In this document: positions 10,127 to 19,264 of the stretch, piece by piece | Layout: each line of letters opens with the position of its first letter | Numbering within the stretch: position 1 is the first letter of the stretch | NCBI GenBank assembly: GCA_027484985.1 | Contig: JAIXRW010000029.1 | Coordinates: forward strand, 1-64,000 | DNA length: 64,000 bases | DNA from: Rhodobacter sp. | GTDB lineage: Bacteria > Pseudomonadota > Alphaproteobacteria > Rhodobacterales > Rhodobacteraceae | Direction: 5' to 3' | Notes under the pieces: generated by a model | The model's input: only the letters and a program-made list of their open reading frames with translations | Told to the model about the DNA's origin: nothing | Databases searched by the model: none | Position numbers and translations under genes: made by a program

Positions 10127-10659
10127 CTGTGGCCGGGCGCAACCCCAGAAACGTATGGTGGCACGGGGTAAGGGGGGTTGGTGGCTCACGTCGTCGCGCC
10201 TGCCCCGGCCCCAAGGCACAGGGCGCATAGCCTTTGGCCCTAGACGTTTGGCGGGCGGGTATCGTCACCCGCCCGCCCGTGACCGAAGCAGGGGGCAGTA
10301 CCAGTGCCCCGCCTCGGCCAACCTCACAACATAGGCAGTTCGGGCGCTACCCGGCTGCGTGTGACTGTATCAAAGGCGTACTGGGGCACGGCAAGCACGC
10401 CCCGCGTCGCAAGGTCCAGACTGCCAAGACCGGCGGCGGTCAAGGCTTGCCGAATGGTCGTTACAGGGGTCGCAAGCCCGACGATGACAATAGCCGGAAA
10501 GCCTACGTCGGGTGCATACGGCGCTTGCTGCGCTTTCCAAATGATATGTTCGACGCGTTCGAACAAGGCCGGTTGCCCCGTCGCAGGGGTTAGGTTGATA
10601 CCCGCGCTAACGGCTTGCGGCGTGAAAATCGGCAAGACGCCTTTGGCGCACAGGGGTTC

Positions 10660-11600
10660 AACGTCTGGGTCAGGGCGATGCCCTGCTTCTCGGCCCAGGT
10701 CATCAGCGTGGAACTGACGTATTCCGGGCCATTGTCGACTCTGATCGCCAAAGGCCTGCCGCGCCATTGGATGATCTGGTTCAGGGATCGGACGACCCGC
10801 TCGGCAGGCAGCGAGAAATCAATCTCGATGCCCAGGCCTTCGCGGTTGAAGTCGTCCAGCACATTCAGAAGCCGGAATTGCCCCCATCCGCCAGCCGGTC
10901 AGCCATAAAATCCATCGACCAGACCAGGTTCGGGGCATCCGGCACGGCCAGTTCCTCGGGCTTCTCGCGCTTCAGCCGCCGCCTTGGCTTGATCCGTAGG
11001 TTCAGTTCCAGCTCGCAGTCGATCCGGTGGACCCGCTTGTGGTTGCAGACATGCCCCTTGACGTTGCGCAGGTGCAGGACGCACAGGCCGAAGCCCTACG
11101 TCTTGTGGAGGTTGGTCAACCCCACCAACAGGTCGGCGATCATCTCGTTCTCGCCGTCGCACTTCGGGCTGTAGCGAAAACAGGTCTCGCTGATGCCGAA
11201 CGCACGACAGGCTAGTACAATGCTGACCCCTTTCGTCGCAACCGCCTTTGCGGCCAACACCCGGCGCTGAACTGGCCGCGTCACTTTTTTCCGAGAGCCT
11301 CTCGAAGTAGATCGGCCTGCATGCTGAAATCCGCAAACATGCGCTTCAGCCGCTGGTTCTCGTCCCCCGGCGCCTTCATCTGGCTTATCATGGACGCATC
11401 CATGCCGCCATACTTGGCCCGCCATTTGTAAAACGGCGCGCTGCTGATCCCATGTTCACGGCACAGCGCTGGCACGGGCATACCGCCCTCAGCCTGACGC
11501 GGCACGACCATGATCTGGGCTTGGGTGAAACGGCTCTTTTGCATCGGAATCTCCTCGTTCATCCTGCCGAGAAAATTCTATGTCTGCATCCCCTTAACCA
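10660..11600 (-). mobile_element. decayed IS3-family (IS407-like) insertion sequence remnant
   Basis: OrfA MQKSRFTQAQIMVVPRQAEGGMPVPALCREHGISSAPFYKWRAKYGGMDASMISQ (11281-11562, minus); OrfB pieces in different frames ([68 protein letters not shown]); C-terminal end missing near 10660; ends approximate. Confidence 0.85.
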
Positions 11601-11603
11601 TCG

Positions 11604-13045
11604 GGAGGATTACCGTCCATAACCACCCCTATCACGGCGCCGGCCACACGACCGATTTCGCCATTGTGGTGCCGGACTTTTTCCAGAACCGGCTGGTCGG
11701 GTTTGCGGGCAACACGGCGCAGCACGTCGATATCGGGGCGGCCACGCCCGGCCTGATCATAGACGTTCCCGATGTCTATGCCGAAGGCATGCTGTTTGCG
11801 GGCACAAGGCTTTACCGCAAGGGCGCGCCGAACAACGCCATCTGGAACTACATCCGCAGGAACAGCCGCGCGGCCCAGCAATTGGTCGCCGATATCGAAG
11901 CGCGGATCGCCTCGGCCCGGCTGGGGGCCAAGCGGTTTGCCGAACTGCTTGAAAAATACGGCGAGGCCACGGTCTTTGCCGGCGCGAACCAGTTGATGGA
12001 TTACGCCGAACGCATGGCGCGCCAGCGCATCAGCGACATTCCCGATGGTGATTACAGCGCCGAAAGCTGGCTTGATGACGATGGCCGCAACCGTGACAGG
12101 CAGCTGAAGGTCAAAGTTACCGTGCGCGTGCGCGGCGACGAGGTCGATGTTGACCTGACAGGGTCAGCCGACCAGACCCCCACCGCCTGTAACGTGCCCT
12201 TCGAAGGATCGACCAAGGCGGCCGCCGATGCGGGTTTTCGCAAGCTGTTGCCCGATGCGGCCACTTCCGATTTGCGCGTGCCGTCGAACGAAGGGTCGTT
12301 CCGCCCGATTAAGGTAACGGCCCCACTCGGGTCTATCTTCAACCCCCGCGCCCTTGCCCCCGTCATGCCCGAAAAGGTGATCGCGGGTTCATCGGCCTCG
12401 GTCAGTTTTGCCGCCTATTCGGGGGTGCGGCCTTCGGGCGATTACTGGGTGTTTCTTGAGGTGAACGAAGGCGCCTATGGCGGGCGGCCGCGGGCGGACG
12501 GGCCCGATTGCATTGACAACCTGACGGCCAATACCCGCAACAATCCGCTGGAAGACCTTGCCATGCATATCCTCATGATCTGCGACCGCTACGAATTGCG
12601 CGATGATATGCCCCCCGGCGCGGGTGAATTTCGCGGCGGGATCGGGGTGGTCAAGGCGCAGCGGGTGCTGACCCCCGCCTTCATCACCCACGAATCCGAA
12701 CGCCATACCGACGCGCCTTGGGGCATCTTTGGCGGGCAGGATGGCACGGTCGGGCGCTGCACCATCACCAACCCGAACCGGCCGGACGAGGTGCGCGACA
12801 TGCCGTCGAAATTCTCGGGCCTTGCGGTCGGGGCGGATGACGTGATGACCTGTGACAGCCCCAATGGCGGCGGCTATGGCAACCCGCTGAACCGCCCGTC
12901 GGTCAAGGTGCTGGAAGATGTGCTGGACGGGTTCTGCACGGCGCAAGCCGCCCGCGATGTCTATGGCGTGGTTGTCGATGTGGAGGCCGAAACCGTGGAC
13001 ATGGCTGCGACCGACCGGTTGCGCCAGACGATGGGCAAGGCCTGA
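11604..13045 (+). pseudogene. 5'-truncated, internally deleted hydantoinase B/oxoprolinase family gene
   Basis: Translation ITVHNHPYHGAGHTTDFAIVVPDF...GGGYGNPLNRPSVKVLEDV aligns by eye to the intact HyuB at 39628-41403 but lacks its N-terminal ~90 aa and about 23 aa after SIFNP. Confidence 0.85.
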
Positions 13046-13066
13046 TCGCGCGGTTGGTGGCTTATA

Positions 13067-13109
13067 GCGCAAGGCGGCGCTGGTCCCGCCGGGGCCGGCC
13101 GCCTTGCGC
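13067..13109 (+). terminator. long inverted repeat, probable terminator hairpin
   Basis: 12-bp perfect arms GCGCAAGGCGGC (13067-13078) / GCCGCCTTGCGC (13098-13109), 22 nt after the hyuB-pseudogene stop. Confidence 0.5.
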
Positions 13110-13190
13110 GCATATTAGCTTGCGCGCAAAGGCACTTTCGCTGGTTGCCGCGCCCCGCTAGCGTGAGAGCGAATAGAGCAGGGCGGCGCC

Positions 13191-13724
13191 ATGTCTTTCT
13201 ACACCGTCACCATCCCGCGCCTTGAAACGCCCCGTTTTCTGCTGCGCGAATATCGCGAAACCGATTTCGAGGATTTCTCGGCCTTTTACGACACGGAACG
13301 CTCGCGCTTCATCGGCGGCCCCCTGACGCGCGAGATGGCTTGGCGCGGCCTTGCCACGCATCTGGGCCACTGGGCGCTGCGCGGATACGGGTTCTGGGCC
13401 GTCGAGGATAAGGCGACAGGCGCGTTCTGCGGGCATGTCGGCCTGTGGTTTCCCGAGGGCTGGTATGCGCCCGAAATCGGCTGGGTGATGATGCAGCATG
13501 CCGAAGGACGGGGTGTCGCCTACGAAGCCGCGCTGGCCGCCCGCGCCCATGCCTATGACACTTTGGGTTGGACAACCGCTGTCAGCATGATCGACCCCGG
13601 CAATGCCCGCTCGGTCCGCCTGGCCCAGCGTCTGGGCTGTCGCCATGAAGGATTGTTCACCCACAGCCGCCTTGGCCCGATGCAAATCTGGCGTCACCCG
13701 CCGCCCCTGTCGGGGCAGGAATGA
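13191..13724 (+). CDS. GNAT family N-acetyltransferase
   Basis: IPRLETPRFLLREYRETDFEDFSAFY...WVMMQHAEGRGVAYEAALAARAHAYDTLGWTTAVSMIDPGNARSVRLAQRLG. Confidence 0.93.
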   Translation: MSFYTVTIPRLETPRFLLREYRETDFEDFSAFYDTERSRFIGGPLTREMAWRGLATHLGHWALRGYGFWAVEDKATGAFCGHVGLWFPEGWYAPEIGWVMMQHAEGRGVAYEAALAARAHAYDTLGWTTAVSMIDPGNARSVRLAQRLGCRHEGLFTHSRLGPMQIWRHPPPLSGQE

Positions 13725-13736
13725 AAGGAAGCCCCG

Positions 13737-14402
13737 ATGCCGAAGGAACAGGCCACCAGCATCACCCATATCGATGATGACCGTTTCCGTGTGACCGAAT
13801 GGCGCTTTGCAGCAGGGGCGGAAACGGGCTGGCATGTGCACGGGCATGATTATGTCATCGTGCCGCTGACCGATGGCACGCTTGGCCTTGATGTGCCCGA
13901 TGGCGCGCCCTTTACCGCCACGCTGACCCAGGGTGTCCCCTATTCGCGCCGCCAAGGGGTGCATCACAACGTCACGAATGCCGGAGCCGCGCCGCTGGCC
14001 TTTCTGGAAATCGAAACCGTTGCCGATGCGGTGGCCCACCGCCGCCGTGACACGCTGGTGCGGTTCATGGCGGCGTGGAATGCCCGCGATGTCGATGGGT
14101 TGATGGCCTGTATGGCGGCCGATTGCGCCTTTCACGGCTCGGCCGGGCCGGATGCCAAAGGCCGCCGCTTCATCGGCCGCGATGCAGTGCGTGCCGCCTA
14201 TGCCGCGATGTTCGACACCTTTCCCCAAGCGGCCTGGACCGCAGATAGCCACCATGTCAGCGGGGAAATCGGCCTGTCGGAATGGCGTTTCATCGGCACC
14301 GACAGCAACGGCAAGACCGTAGATGTGCAGGGCTGCGACATTTTCCGCTTTGACGGCGACCTGATCGCGCTGAAGGACAGCTACCGCAAGAACCGCAGCT
14401 AA
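13737..14402 (+). CDS. cupin domain / NTF2-SnoaL-like two-domain protein
   Basis: N-terminal cupin GWHVHGHDYVIVPLTDG; C-terminal SnoaL-like FMAAWNARDVDGLMACMAADCAFHG. Confidence 0.85.
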   Translation: MPKEQATSITHIDDDRFRVTEWRFAAGAETGWHVHGHDYVIVPLTDGTLGLDVPDGAPFTATLTQGVPYSRRQGVHHNVTNAGAAPLAFLEIETVADAVAHRRRDTLVRFMAAWNARDVDGLMACMAADCAFHGSAGPDAKGRRFIGRDAVRAAYAAMFDTFPQAAWTADSHHVSGEIGLSEWRFIGTDSNGKTVDVQGCDIFRFDGDLIALKDSYRKNRS

Positions 14403-14481
14403 CATTCTGTTTTCTCGAAAGTAAACGCGCCCTGCCCCGCGTCTTTTGACAGCGTATCAACGACCTGCGCCTAAGGCCGGG

Positions 14482-15456
14482 TCAAAACGGCCGCGTCGGG
14501 GACAAAAACCGCCGCATAGATCGGCCCAGGTCTTCGGGCCGGTAGCCGCGTCCGATAAAGACGATGCTGTTGTCGCTGCGGCTTGCGCCCTGATCGGGCA
14601 GGATTTCGGGCGATTGAACAACCTTGCGCACGGTTTGCAGCAACAACCGCCCCGCCGGAGTGCGAAGCACCCCCTTCACGCGCACCAGATCATCGCCCCG
14701 CGCATGCAGCAGCGCCGAAAGCCACAGGGTAAAGGCCGACCAGTCCAGATCGGGCGGCACGGCAAGATGGGTAGGTGTGATCGGGCCGCGCGCGTCTTCT
14801 TCGGTCAGGGCGGGCAAATCCGCCACCTCTGCGCCGGGCGAAAGCGGGGGCAAGGCAACGCTATCGCCCAGCACCGCCGCCGAAACCGTGGCATGGGCGT
14901 TCAGCCGCGCCAGCGTGGCGCGCAACCGGTCCAAAGCCGCCGGATCGCAGGCATCAACCTTGGTCAGCACCATCCGGTCCGCCGCACCAATCTGGCGCCG
15001 GCCCAAGGGTTCGGTCGCAAGCTGCGACAGGGCATGCAGCGCATCGACGGCGACGATGGTTTCCTCGATCACGATATGGTTGACCAGAACGGGATCGGTC
15101 TGGATGGCGTTCACAATCGCGGCCGGATCGGCAAGCCCGCTGGTTTCCAGAACGATCCTGTCCAGCCGTGCTACTTGCGACGACTGGCGGCTGCGCGCAT
15201 CGCACAACTGGCGCAGGGCGGCCACCAGATCGCCGCGTCCGGCACAGCAGCAGCAGCCCCCCGCCAGCAGCGTCATGCCCTCCTGCGCCCCGGACAAAAG
15301 CGCATCATCCACCGGGGTTTCGGCAGCCTCGTTCACGATGACATGCACGCGCGGACCAAAACTTTCGGCATGCAACTGGTGGCGCAGCCATGTTGTCTTG
15401 CCTGATCCGAGATAGCCGCCCAGCAAGGTCAGCCGAAGCCGCGCGTCAGAAGCCAT
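14482..15456 (-). CDS. CobW/COG0523-family GTP-binding metallochaperone
   Basis: LLGGYLGSGKTTWLRH (Walker A), GGCCCCAGRGDLVAAL (CxCC), ETSGLADPAAI, TKVDA. Confidence 0.92.
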   Translation of the reverse strand: MASDARLRLTLLGGYLGSGKTTWLRHQLHAESFGPRVHVIVNEAAETPVDDALLSGAQEGMTLLAGGCCCCAGRGDLVAALRQLCDARSRQSSQVARLDRIVLETSGLADPAAIVNAIQTDPVLVNHIVIEETIVAVDALHALSQLATEPLGRRQIGAADRMVLTKVDACDPAALDRLRATLARLNAHATVSAAVLGDSVALPPLSPGAEVADLPALTEEDARGPITPTHLAVPPDLDWSAFTLWLSALLHARGDDLVRVKGVLRTPAGRLLLQTVRKVVQSPEILPDQGASRSDNSIVFIGRGYRPEDLGRSMRRFLSPTRPF

Positions 15457-15739
15457 CCAGATACCGCGCATCCAGCGGGTCAATCGGCGCGCCGTTCAGC
15501 CGTTCCGCCTCGGCCCAAAGTTCGGTCAGGTTCTCGACGATCATGCTTGCACCCGCGCGATTGCCCAGCTGGATACCCGGAACCACGCCGCCATCATGGG
15601 CCATCAGGCCATAGGGGCGCAAAATCTCGTCCAGCACCCGGGCGCGGTGGAAGCGGGCGCGCAGCCGGTCACCCGGCGTGGCGGCCCCTGCCTCGGTCCA
15701 GTGGCCGGGGGCGGCGGGGTTGCCGCAGGCGTTGCACAT
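15446..15739 (-). CDS. small uncharacterised protein with N-terminal CNAC motif, coupled to CobW
   Basis: 97-aa ORF with AAAGGAGG Shine-Dalgarno upstream, 11-nt overlap with the cobW start. Confidence 0.7.
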   Translation of the reverse strand: MCNACGNPAAPGHWTEAGAATPGDRLRARFHRARVLDEILRPYGLMAHDGGVVPGIQLGNRAGASMIVENLTELWAEAERLNGAPIDPLDARYLDGF

Positions 15740-15758
15740 AGAAGCCTCCTTTGGGGAA

Positions 15759-15780
15759 CGGGGGGCCTTTGCGCCCCCCG
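15759..15780 (-). terminator. GC hairpin downstream of the deacetylase gene
   Basis: CGGGGGGC / GCCCCCCG, 8-bp perfect stem, 6-nt loop; no T-tract. Confidence 0.45.
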
Positions 15781-15787
15781 AGCCGGA

Positions 15788-16690
15788 TCAGATCACTTCG
15801 GGGCGCGCGGTGCCGCCAAAGGGATAGCGCTTGCGGAAGTCATCGGCGATGTCTTCAAAGGTCGCCCATTCCACGCCCGAATGTTTCGAGATGTATTCGA
15901 TCAGGCGTTCCAGCATCAGCAGCACCTGCGGACGGCCCGCCACATCGGGGTGGATGGTAAAGGCGAACACGGCGTAATCCATTTCGCGATAGACCCAGTC
16001 GAACTGGTCGCGCCACATTTCCTCGATATCGCGGGGATTGACGAAGCCGTGGCTGTTCGGCGCCTTCTTCATGAACATCATGGGCGGCAGGTCATCGACA
16101 TACCAGTTGGCCGCGATATCGACGAGGTCGATTTCCTTGCCATGCTTGAGGGGATGCATCCATTCCTTGGCGGTCTTGGAATAGTCGATGGTGTTCCAGC
16201 TGTCGCCCACCTTGGCATAGAAGGGCTGGAAGTCGCGATACCCCTGGCTGTGGTCATAGGTAAAGCCGTGCTTGAGCAGCAGCGCCGCGGTCGAGTTGGA
16301 CATTTCCCACCACGGGGCCACATAGCCGCGCGGGGCCTGACCGGTCAGGCCCTTGATCAGCTCGATCGACTTGACCAGCACATCTTCTTCCTGCGTGGGG
16401 GTCATGGCGATCGGGTTTTCGTGCAGATAGCCATGCGCGCCAACCTCGTGGCCGTCCTTGACGATCATCTCCATTTCCTTGGGGAAGGTTTCAAGGCTGT
16501 GGCCCGGAATGAAGAACGAGGTCTTGAGGTCGTATTTCTTGAACAAGCGCAGCAGGCGCGGCACGCCCACTTCGGTTGCGAAGATGCCGCGCTGGATGTC
16601 GGACGGGCTGTCACCCCCCCCATAGGACCCGATCCAGCCCGCCACCGAGTCGATATCGGTGCCGAACGCACACATGATCTTTTTCGCCAT
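15788..16690 (-). CDS. polysaccharide-deacetylase (NodB/PuuE-like) family hydrolase
   Basis: [70 protein letters not shown]...[12 protein letters not shown]. Confidence 0.9.
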   Translation of the reverse strand: MAKKIMCAFGTDIDSVAGWIGSYGGGDSPSDIQRGIFATEVGVPRLLRLFKKYDLKTSFFIPGHSLETFPKEMEMIVKDGHEVGAHGYLHENPIAMTPTQEEDVLVKSIELIKGLTGQAPRGYVAPWWEMSNSTAALLLKHGFTYDHSQGYRDFQPFYAKVGDSWNTIDYSKTAKEWMHPLKHGKEIDLVDIAANWYVDDLPPMMFMKKAPNSHGFVNPRDIEEMWRDQFDWVYREMDYAVFAFTIHPDVAGRPQVLLMLERLIEYISKHSGVEWATFEDIADDFRKRYPFGGTARPEVI

Positions 16691-16736
16691 CAGTCTATCC
16701 TCCTGTTGAGAAGTCGTTTTTTTTCGGTACGCGGAC

Positions 16737-18086
16737 CTAACCGCGGATCGTCGCCTCAAGCGCAAGCCCCGCCGCCAGAAGCGCCGCGTCGCGGCCATGG
16801 TGGGCGCAGACCATCAGCGCGATGGGCATGCCATCGGCATCGGCGCCGTTCGGAATGGACAGGCCGCACCAGTCAAGGAAATTGCCGATGGCCGTGTTGC
16901 GAAGCGTGCGGAAGTTGTGGTGGAAGAACAGCTCGACATCCGCTTCCAGCGGGGCGGTGGGCATCGCCACACTGGGTGTGGTGGGGCAAATCAGCAGCGC
17001 ATCGCCCAGCCGGTCATTCAGCCGCGCGATCATGCGGTTGCGGCCTTCGTGCAGGCGGATCAGGTCAACCGCCGTCATCTTGTCGCCCATGCGGATACGG
17101 CGCACCACGCGGGCATCCATCTGCGCGGCATCCGGCCCCTGCAGCCGTTCCCAATGCACCTCGAGGGCCTCGGCCGATGTCAGCGGTCCATAGCGGGCCA
17201 TCAGCGCGACCGTCTCGGCCAGTTCGGGCAACGCGATCCGCCGCACCCGCGCGCCCGCCGCCGCAAGACGCGCCACCGTCGCCTCGAAAGCCGCTGCGAC
17301 AGCGGGGTCGAGATCGTCGAACATCACCGCATCGGGTACGACCAGATCAAGCGCTGCCACATCGGCGGCCCGCACCTGCGGCATGGCAAGCCCGCGCAGC
17401 GCGGCGTCAACCAGCACGCAATCCTCGACCGTATTGGCCAGCGGACCCAGCGTATCAAGAGTGCGCGAAAGCGGGAAAACCCCGTCCATCGGATGGTGCC
17501 CGGTCGAGGTCTTGTAGCCCACGACCCCGTTGAAGGCGGCAGGAATACGGATCGACCCGCCAGTATCAGTGCCGATGGCCAAGGGCACGATGCCCGCCGC
17601 CACCACCGCCCCGCTTCCCGACGAAGACCCGCCGGGTGAACGGGCGACACGGGCATCGCGCGGGTTGCGCGGCGTGCCGTAATGCGGGTTCAGCCCGATA
17701 CCCGAATAGGCAAACTCGGTCATGTTGACCGCCCCAACCGTTACCAGCCCTGCCCGCAGGCCTGCCCGCACCAAGGCGGCGTCCGCCGTTGCGGGGGCCG
17801 CCCCGCGCAGCACGGCCGACCCTGCGGTCGTCACTGTGCCTTTCAGGTCGAACAGGTCTTTCCATGCCAGTGGCACGCCATCCAGCAGGCTGGCCGGATG
17901 CCCCGCCCGCAGCCGTTCACGCGCGGCGCGGGCCTCGGCCTCGGCACGGTCGCGGGTCAGTCGGATGAACAGCGCGGCATCGTCATGGGCGGTGATGCGG
18001 TCATAAACCTGCGCCACCAGATCGACGGGATCCTTGCGCCCTGCGCGCAGGTCTTCGGCCAGTGCCTTTGCGGTTTCAACAGCCAT
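16737..18086 (-). CDS. amidase (amidase signature family)
   Basis: [48 protein letters not shown]. Confidence 0.95.
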   Translation of the reverse strand: MAVETAKALAEDLRAGRKDPVDLVAQVYDRITAHDDAALFIRLTRDRAEAEARAARERLRAGHPASLLDGVPLAWKDLFDLKGTVTTAGSAVLRGAAPATADAALVRAGLRAGLVTVGAVNMTEFAYSGIGLNPHYGTPRNPRDARVARSPGGSSSGSGAVVAAGIVPLAIGTDTGGSIRIPAAFNGVVGYKTSTGHHPMDGVFPLSRTLDTLGPLANTVEDCVLVDAALRGLAMPQVRAADVAALDLVVPDAVMFDDLDPAVAAAFEATVARLAAAGARVRRIALPELAETVALMARYGPLTSAEALEVHWERLQGPDAAQMDARVVRRIRMGDKMTAVDLIRLHEGRNRMIARLNDRLGDALLICPTTPSVAMPTAPLEADVELFFHHNFRTLRNTAIGNFLDWCGLSIPNGADADGMPIALMVCAHHGRDAALLAAGLALEATIRG

Positions 18087-18090
18087 GGCG

Positions 18091-19194
18091 TTACTGCGCG
18101 ATCAGCGTGGTATCGGCCGGATTCCACGCGACATAGCCCGCCGCCCCCGCCTGAAGCGTGTCACGATACTTGTCGGCATGCCCCTCGAGCGAGACAGCCT
18201 CGCCACTGGGCAGTGTCATTCCGATTTGCAGGATATGCCCGACGAGTTGCAAGCGGTTGATCTGGCAGGGAACCACATTGCCGCCATGCCGTGCCCGCAC
18301 CTCGGCCTCGGACATTGTGCCGGGCAGGACATGCATCGCCTCGGCCGGCAGGACGATCGAGGCTGCCGCCCCCGTGGTGATGGCGCTGGCGGGCGGTTCG
18401 GCCAGCAAGGCGCCAAAGGGCGTGTCAAGGCTGACGGTCCCGCCATCAATATTGCGGACCTTGCCTGAAATCAGCGTGTTGGCCCCGATGAAACGGGCCA
18501 CGAAAATGCTTTGCGGGCGGGTATAAAGCTCGCGCGGGGGGCTGATCTGTTCGATGCGGCCCGCGTTCATCACCACGATCCGATCCGACAGCGCCAAGGC
18601 TTCGGATTGCGCATGGGTCACAAAGACAAAGGTGATGCCAAGGTCGCGTTGCAGCAGCTTCAATTCGTTCTGGATCGATTTGCGCAGGTTGGCGTCAAGC
18701 GCACCCAAGGGCTCGTCCAGCAGCAGGATGTCGGGTTCCACCACCAAGGACCGCGCCAGCGCGATGCGTTGGCGCTGCCCGCCCGAAAGCCGCGTGGGGC
18801 GCACATCCGCCACTTCGGTCAGGCCAAGCTTGTCTAGGATGCGGTCCACCTTGCGGTTCGCCTCGGGCAAGGGCAGGCCCTTTACCTCAAGGCCGAACAT
18901 CACATTCTGGCGCACCGTCATATGTGGAAACAGCGCGTAGTTCTGGAAGATCATCGAGGTGGGGCGCTTTTCGGGTTGCAGGTCATTGACCCGCTTGCCG
19001 CGGATCATCAGATCGCCCGAAGTGATCGATTCGAACCCCGCAATCATGCGCAGCGTCGTGGTCTTGCCGCAGCCCGACGGGCCCAGAAAGGCGATGAATT
19101 CGCCCTTGTCCACGTCAAGGTTGAAATCGATCACGGCAGGTGTGCCGTTGTCGTAAACCTTGCCGATATGCGAAAGCTGCAGGTCGTAGGCCAC
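18091..19194 (-). CDS. ABC transporter ATP-binding protein (PotA-like)
   Basis: [39 protein letters not shown] start about 19194 (start uncertain). Confidence 0.92.
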   Translation of the reverse strand: MAYDLQLSHIGKVYDNGTPAVIDFNLDVDKGEFIAFLGPSGCGKTTTLRMIAGFESITSGDLMIRGKRVNDLQPEKRPTSMIFQNYALFPHMTVRQNVMFGLEVKGLPLPEANRKVDRILDKLGLTEVADVRPTRLSGGQRQRIALARSLVVEPDILLLDEPLGALDANLRKSIQNELKLLQRDLGITFVFVTHAQSEALALSDRIVVMNAGRIEQISPPRELYTRPQSIFVARFIGANTLISGKVRNIDGGTVSLDTPFGALLAEPPASAITTGAAASIVLPAEAMHVLPGTMSEAEVRARHGGNVVPCQINRLQLVGHILQIGMTLPSGEAVSLEGHADKYRDTLQAGAAGYVAWNPADTTLIAQ

Positions 19195-19264
19195 TTGAAA
19201 GTCCCCGGTTGTCGGTTGGGTGCGGCCGGAGCGGGACGCTCCGGCCACGGGTTTCAAATGTCGA

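Noticed and set aside
9315-11600. Complete prophage or integrative element at tRNA-Asn
   Set aside because: No integrase, no structural phage genes and no visible duplicate of the tRNA 3' end; only a remnant is supportable
15759-15780. Hairpin considered as a regulatory RNA or riboswitch for the 97-aa/cobW pair
   Set aside because: Simple GC stem after the deacetylase stop is adequately explained as a terminator; no additional conserved structure visible
15596-17533. 645-aa plus-strand ORF
   Set aside because: Antisense to the deacetylase and amidase genes, whose family motifs are clear; composition typical of GC-rich shadow frames
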